From: Candidatus Heimdallarchaeum endolithica
GTDB taxonomy: Archaea; Asgardarchaeota; Heimdallarchaeia; Heimdallarchaeales; Heimdallarchaeaceae
Direction of reading: 5' to 3'
NCBI GenBank assembly: GCA_021513715.1
Contig: CP084167.1
Span: forward strand, 3,021,060 to 3,085,059
Length of the DNA: 64,000 nucleotides
A program made the position numbers and the translations under genes. The notes under the pieces were generated by a model, which was not told the origin of the DNA, searched no databases, and saw only the letters and a program-made list of their open reading frames with translations. Below are positions 62,577-64,000 of this stretch, one piece after another. Every line of letters begins with the position of its first letter. The stretch's first letter is position 1.

Positions 62577-63644
62577 TTAGATAATCCTAGAGCCGTTGAC
62601 AAACTCGTTAAACCAAGTGTGAGCATTGTGTCTGTCTGTATAAACAGGAGGAGCTTTAAAACCATAAGCGCAGATTGATGAAAGAGGACCTCCAACAGCT
62701 CGATTGATAGCTATCTTTATACCACGAATAACATCAAATAAAGTTGCTGCTCCATTCGGGCCATCTTGTGTTTCTAAACGAATGTCGATTTTAATCGGTG
62801 TACCAATAAATGTTTCTCCATAAATCCAAAAGTGACCAATACGACGATTACCAAGAAACTCAAGGTAGTCAGAAGTCCCAGAAGCAATATTTATCTGGCC
62901 TTGAAAAGCGTTTTTTATGGTATTCTCTTTTACTGTACGCTTGTAGGCTTTGCGGTCATCGTCTAATGTATTAAGAGTTTCTAGTCCTCCACTAACATCT
63001 AGCTGGTATGTATCTTTAATTCTAATCCCTTGTTCTGATAAAATTTCTAAAATACCTTTGTGGAGAACAGTACCTCCATATAGACTCTGAAGATCATCTC
63101 CAACTAATGGAATATTTGCTTGACGGAATTTACGAGCCCAAAGAGGGTCACTAGCAATAAAAGTAGGAGTACAGTTAATGAAAGCAATCTCTGCTTCTAA
63201 AGCAGCTTGAGCGTAAAATTCAACAGCTTTCTCAGCACCAGTAGGCAAAGCACAAATTAACATTTCTGCTCCAGAATCTTTTAAACTTTGAGCAACATCA
63301 ACGTCAGGAGCGTCAGAAACCTCGATAACATCAGCTAAAGTACCTGTAATACCATCCAAAACTGGACCTTTTTCAACAATTACATCAGAAGGTGAAAGTT
63401 CTAGAAACTTTGGAGTACTATTGATAGGAGCAAAAATAGCCTCATAAAGATCTTTACCTACCTTTGTTTTATCTACATCAAATGCAGCTACAATGTGAAT
63501 GGTATTCACACCATAATTGGCCATTGAGGGGTGTAGTAGATATTTACAAGAGTCTTCATTTGTACGTAGATATTCAACTCCTTGAATTAAGCCTGATGCA
63601 ATGTTTCCAACACCAGCAATAGCAACATTAATACGTTTTTCCAT
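62577..63644 (-). CDS. ino1: myo-inositol-1-phosphate synthase
   Basis: A 355-residue NAD-dependent enzyme that converts glucose-6-phosphate to inositol-1-phosphate, precursor of archaeal inositol phospholipids. INVAIAGVGNIASGLIQGVEY (NAD fold), AFINCTPTFIASDP, the PLVGDDLQSLYGGTVLHKGI active-site segment and LDVSGGLETLNTLDD followed by TSDYLEFLGNRRIGHFWIYG are typical. The ATG at 63644 follows AGGTG by seven bases; the GTG at 63653 is that site. The gene follows a second copy on the same strand. Confidence 0.92.
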   Translation of the reverse strand: MEKRINVAIAGVGNIASGLIQGVEYLRTNEDSCKYLLHPSMANYGVNTIHIVAAFDVDKTKVGKDLYEAIFAPINSTPKFLELSPSDVIVEKGPVLDGITGTLADVIEVSDAPDVDVAQSLKDSGAEMLICALPTGAEKAVEFYAQAALEAEIAFINCTPTFIASDPLWARKFRQANIPLVGDDLQSLYGGTVLHKGILEILSEQGIRIKDTYQLDVSGGLETLNTLDDDRKAYKRTVKENTIKNAFQGQINIASGTSDYLEFLGNRRIGHFWIYGETFIGTPIKIDIRLETQDGPNGAATLFDVIRGIKIAINRAVGGPLSSICAYGFKAPPVYTDRHNAHTWFNEFVNGSRII

Positions 63645-63658
63645 AATAATCACCTAAA

Positions 63659-64000
63659 TTAATTAGAAACCTCCCCACGAATGAATTTCTCGACAAGATC
63701 ATGGGCTATAGGGTCAGGAATCTGTTTAGGAGGATGCTTAAAGAAATAACTAGAAACACTCTCTAATTTTCCTCCTATTCCTCGATCTTTGGCAATCTTA
63801 AGAGATCTAACAACATCAATCATAACTCCTGCAGAATTAGGAGAATCTTGAACACTAAGTTTGAGTTGAACAGTTATAGGTTGTTCCCCAAAATTCTTTC
63901 CTTTGAGCCATAGATAACAAACCTTTTCATCTTCTAAGAAAGGAACATAATCACTAGGTCCAATTCTAGTAGGAACTTCATATGGAATCATACTAGTAAC
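63659..64000 (-). CDS. second myo-inositol-1-phosphate synthase, 5' part outside window
   Basis: Only the C-terminal 113 residues are in the window; the frame runs off the end at 64000. IGPSDYVPFLEDEKVCYLWL, GEQPITVQLKLSVQDSPNSA and the C-terminal FFKHPPKQIPDPIAHDLVEKF match the last third of archaeal inositol-1-phosphate synthases. The sequence differs clearly from its downstream neighbour, so the two are old paralogs and not a recent duplication. The stop is 15 bases before the ATG of ino1, so both are co-transcribed. Confidence 0.87.
   Translation of the reverse strand, partial: VTSMIPYEVPTRIGPSDYVPFLEDEKVCYLWLKGKNFGEQPITVQLKLSVQDSPNSAGVMIDVVRSLKIAKDRGIGGKLESVSSYFFKHPPKQIPDPIAHDLVEKFIRGEVSN

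Overview
The window is AT-rich (low-GC, by eye roughly 30% G+C) archaeal chromosome with archaeal housekeeping genes: RadA, ribosomal protein S17e, archaeal-type dUTPase, a UbiA-family ether-lipid prenyltransferase, class II HMG-CoA reductase and PyrB/PyrI. It also carries genes of the kind called eukaryotic signature proteins: a Rab/Ras-like GTPase with all G motifs, a gelsolin-like protein, a membrane-anchored RING-type zinc-finger protein, and two proteins whose N-termini look longin/roadblock-like. That mix points to an Asgard archaeon. The exact clade cannot be read from this sequence. No tRNA, rRNA or CRISPR array was seen.

Layout. 1-9.3 kb: HEAT-repeat protein (cut by the window edge), a degenerate FAD/NAD-fold protein, a small TIGR04076-like protein, DGGGP synthase, the RING protein, dUTPase, RadA, a coiled-coil/winged-helix protein and a DPM1-like glycosyltransferase. 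9.4-11.8 kb: gelsolin-like protein, a complete 1,000-bp IS5-like element with exact ends and target duplication, and the Rab-like GTPase. 11.9-21.0 kb: a type IV pilus/Tad-like locus with two TadC/FlaJ-type membrane proteins, a coiled-coil protein and three pilin-like proteins on the plus strand. On the minus strand it has Hsp20, the secretion ATPase, a longin-like protein and two more pilin-like proteins. 21.0-29.0 kb: a class II ribonucleotide reductase gene (nrdJ) carrying five inteins, preceded by a palindrome with an NrdR-box-like core. 29.0-35.6 kb: DUF354 protein, aminotransferase, small zinc-ribbon protein, a decayed transposase and a 1,055-residue Tyr/Gly/Asp-rich surface protein. 35.7-44.7 kb: TldD/TldE pair, PLP-binding YggS-like protein, a MacB-type ABC transporter with an unknown coiled-coil partner, and PyrB/PyrI. 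44.7-54.4 kb, nearly all minus strand: a 1,045-residue longin-like protein, uridine phosphorylase, HMG-CoA reductase, S17e, a KaiC-like ATPase, a PIN-domain fusion and a sugar-nucleotide epimerase. 54.4-56.2 kb: a multi-pass membrane protein gene split by a decayed IS481-like element. 56.4-61.5 kb: two related secreted proteins, then an overlapping operon of membrane proteins resembling the antiporter-like part of complex I/Mrp. 61.5-64 kb: a divergent polyprenyl diphosphate synthase and two tandem myo-inositol-1-phosphate synthases, the second cut by the window edge.

How the genes fit together. HMG-CoA reductase, polyprenyl synthase, DGGGP synthase and inositol-1-phosphate synthase outline archaeal ether-lipid synthesis, from mevalonate through the prenyl chain and the second ether bond to an inositol head group. 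The pilus locus lies next to a small GTPase on one side and contains a longin-like protein on the other, which suggests GTPase control of the machine. Start codons follow a pattern: genes inside operons have a GGTG-type Shine-Dalgarno 6-9 nt before the start, while several operon-leading genes have a TATA-like box about 25-29 bp upstream of the start codon and so are probably leaderless. The GTG inside the Shine-Dalgarno is often in frame and makes a false upstream start; starts below are corrected for this.
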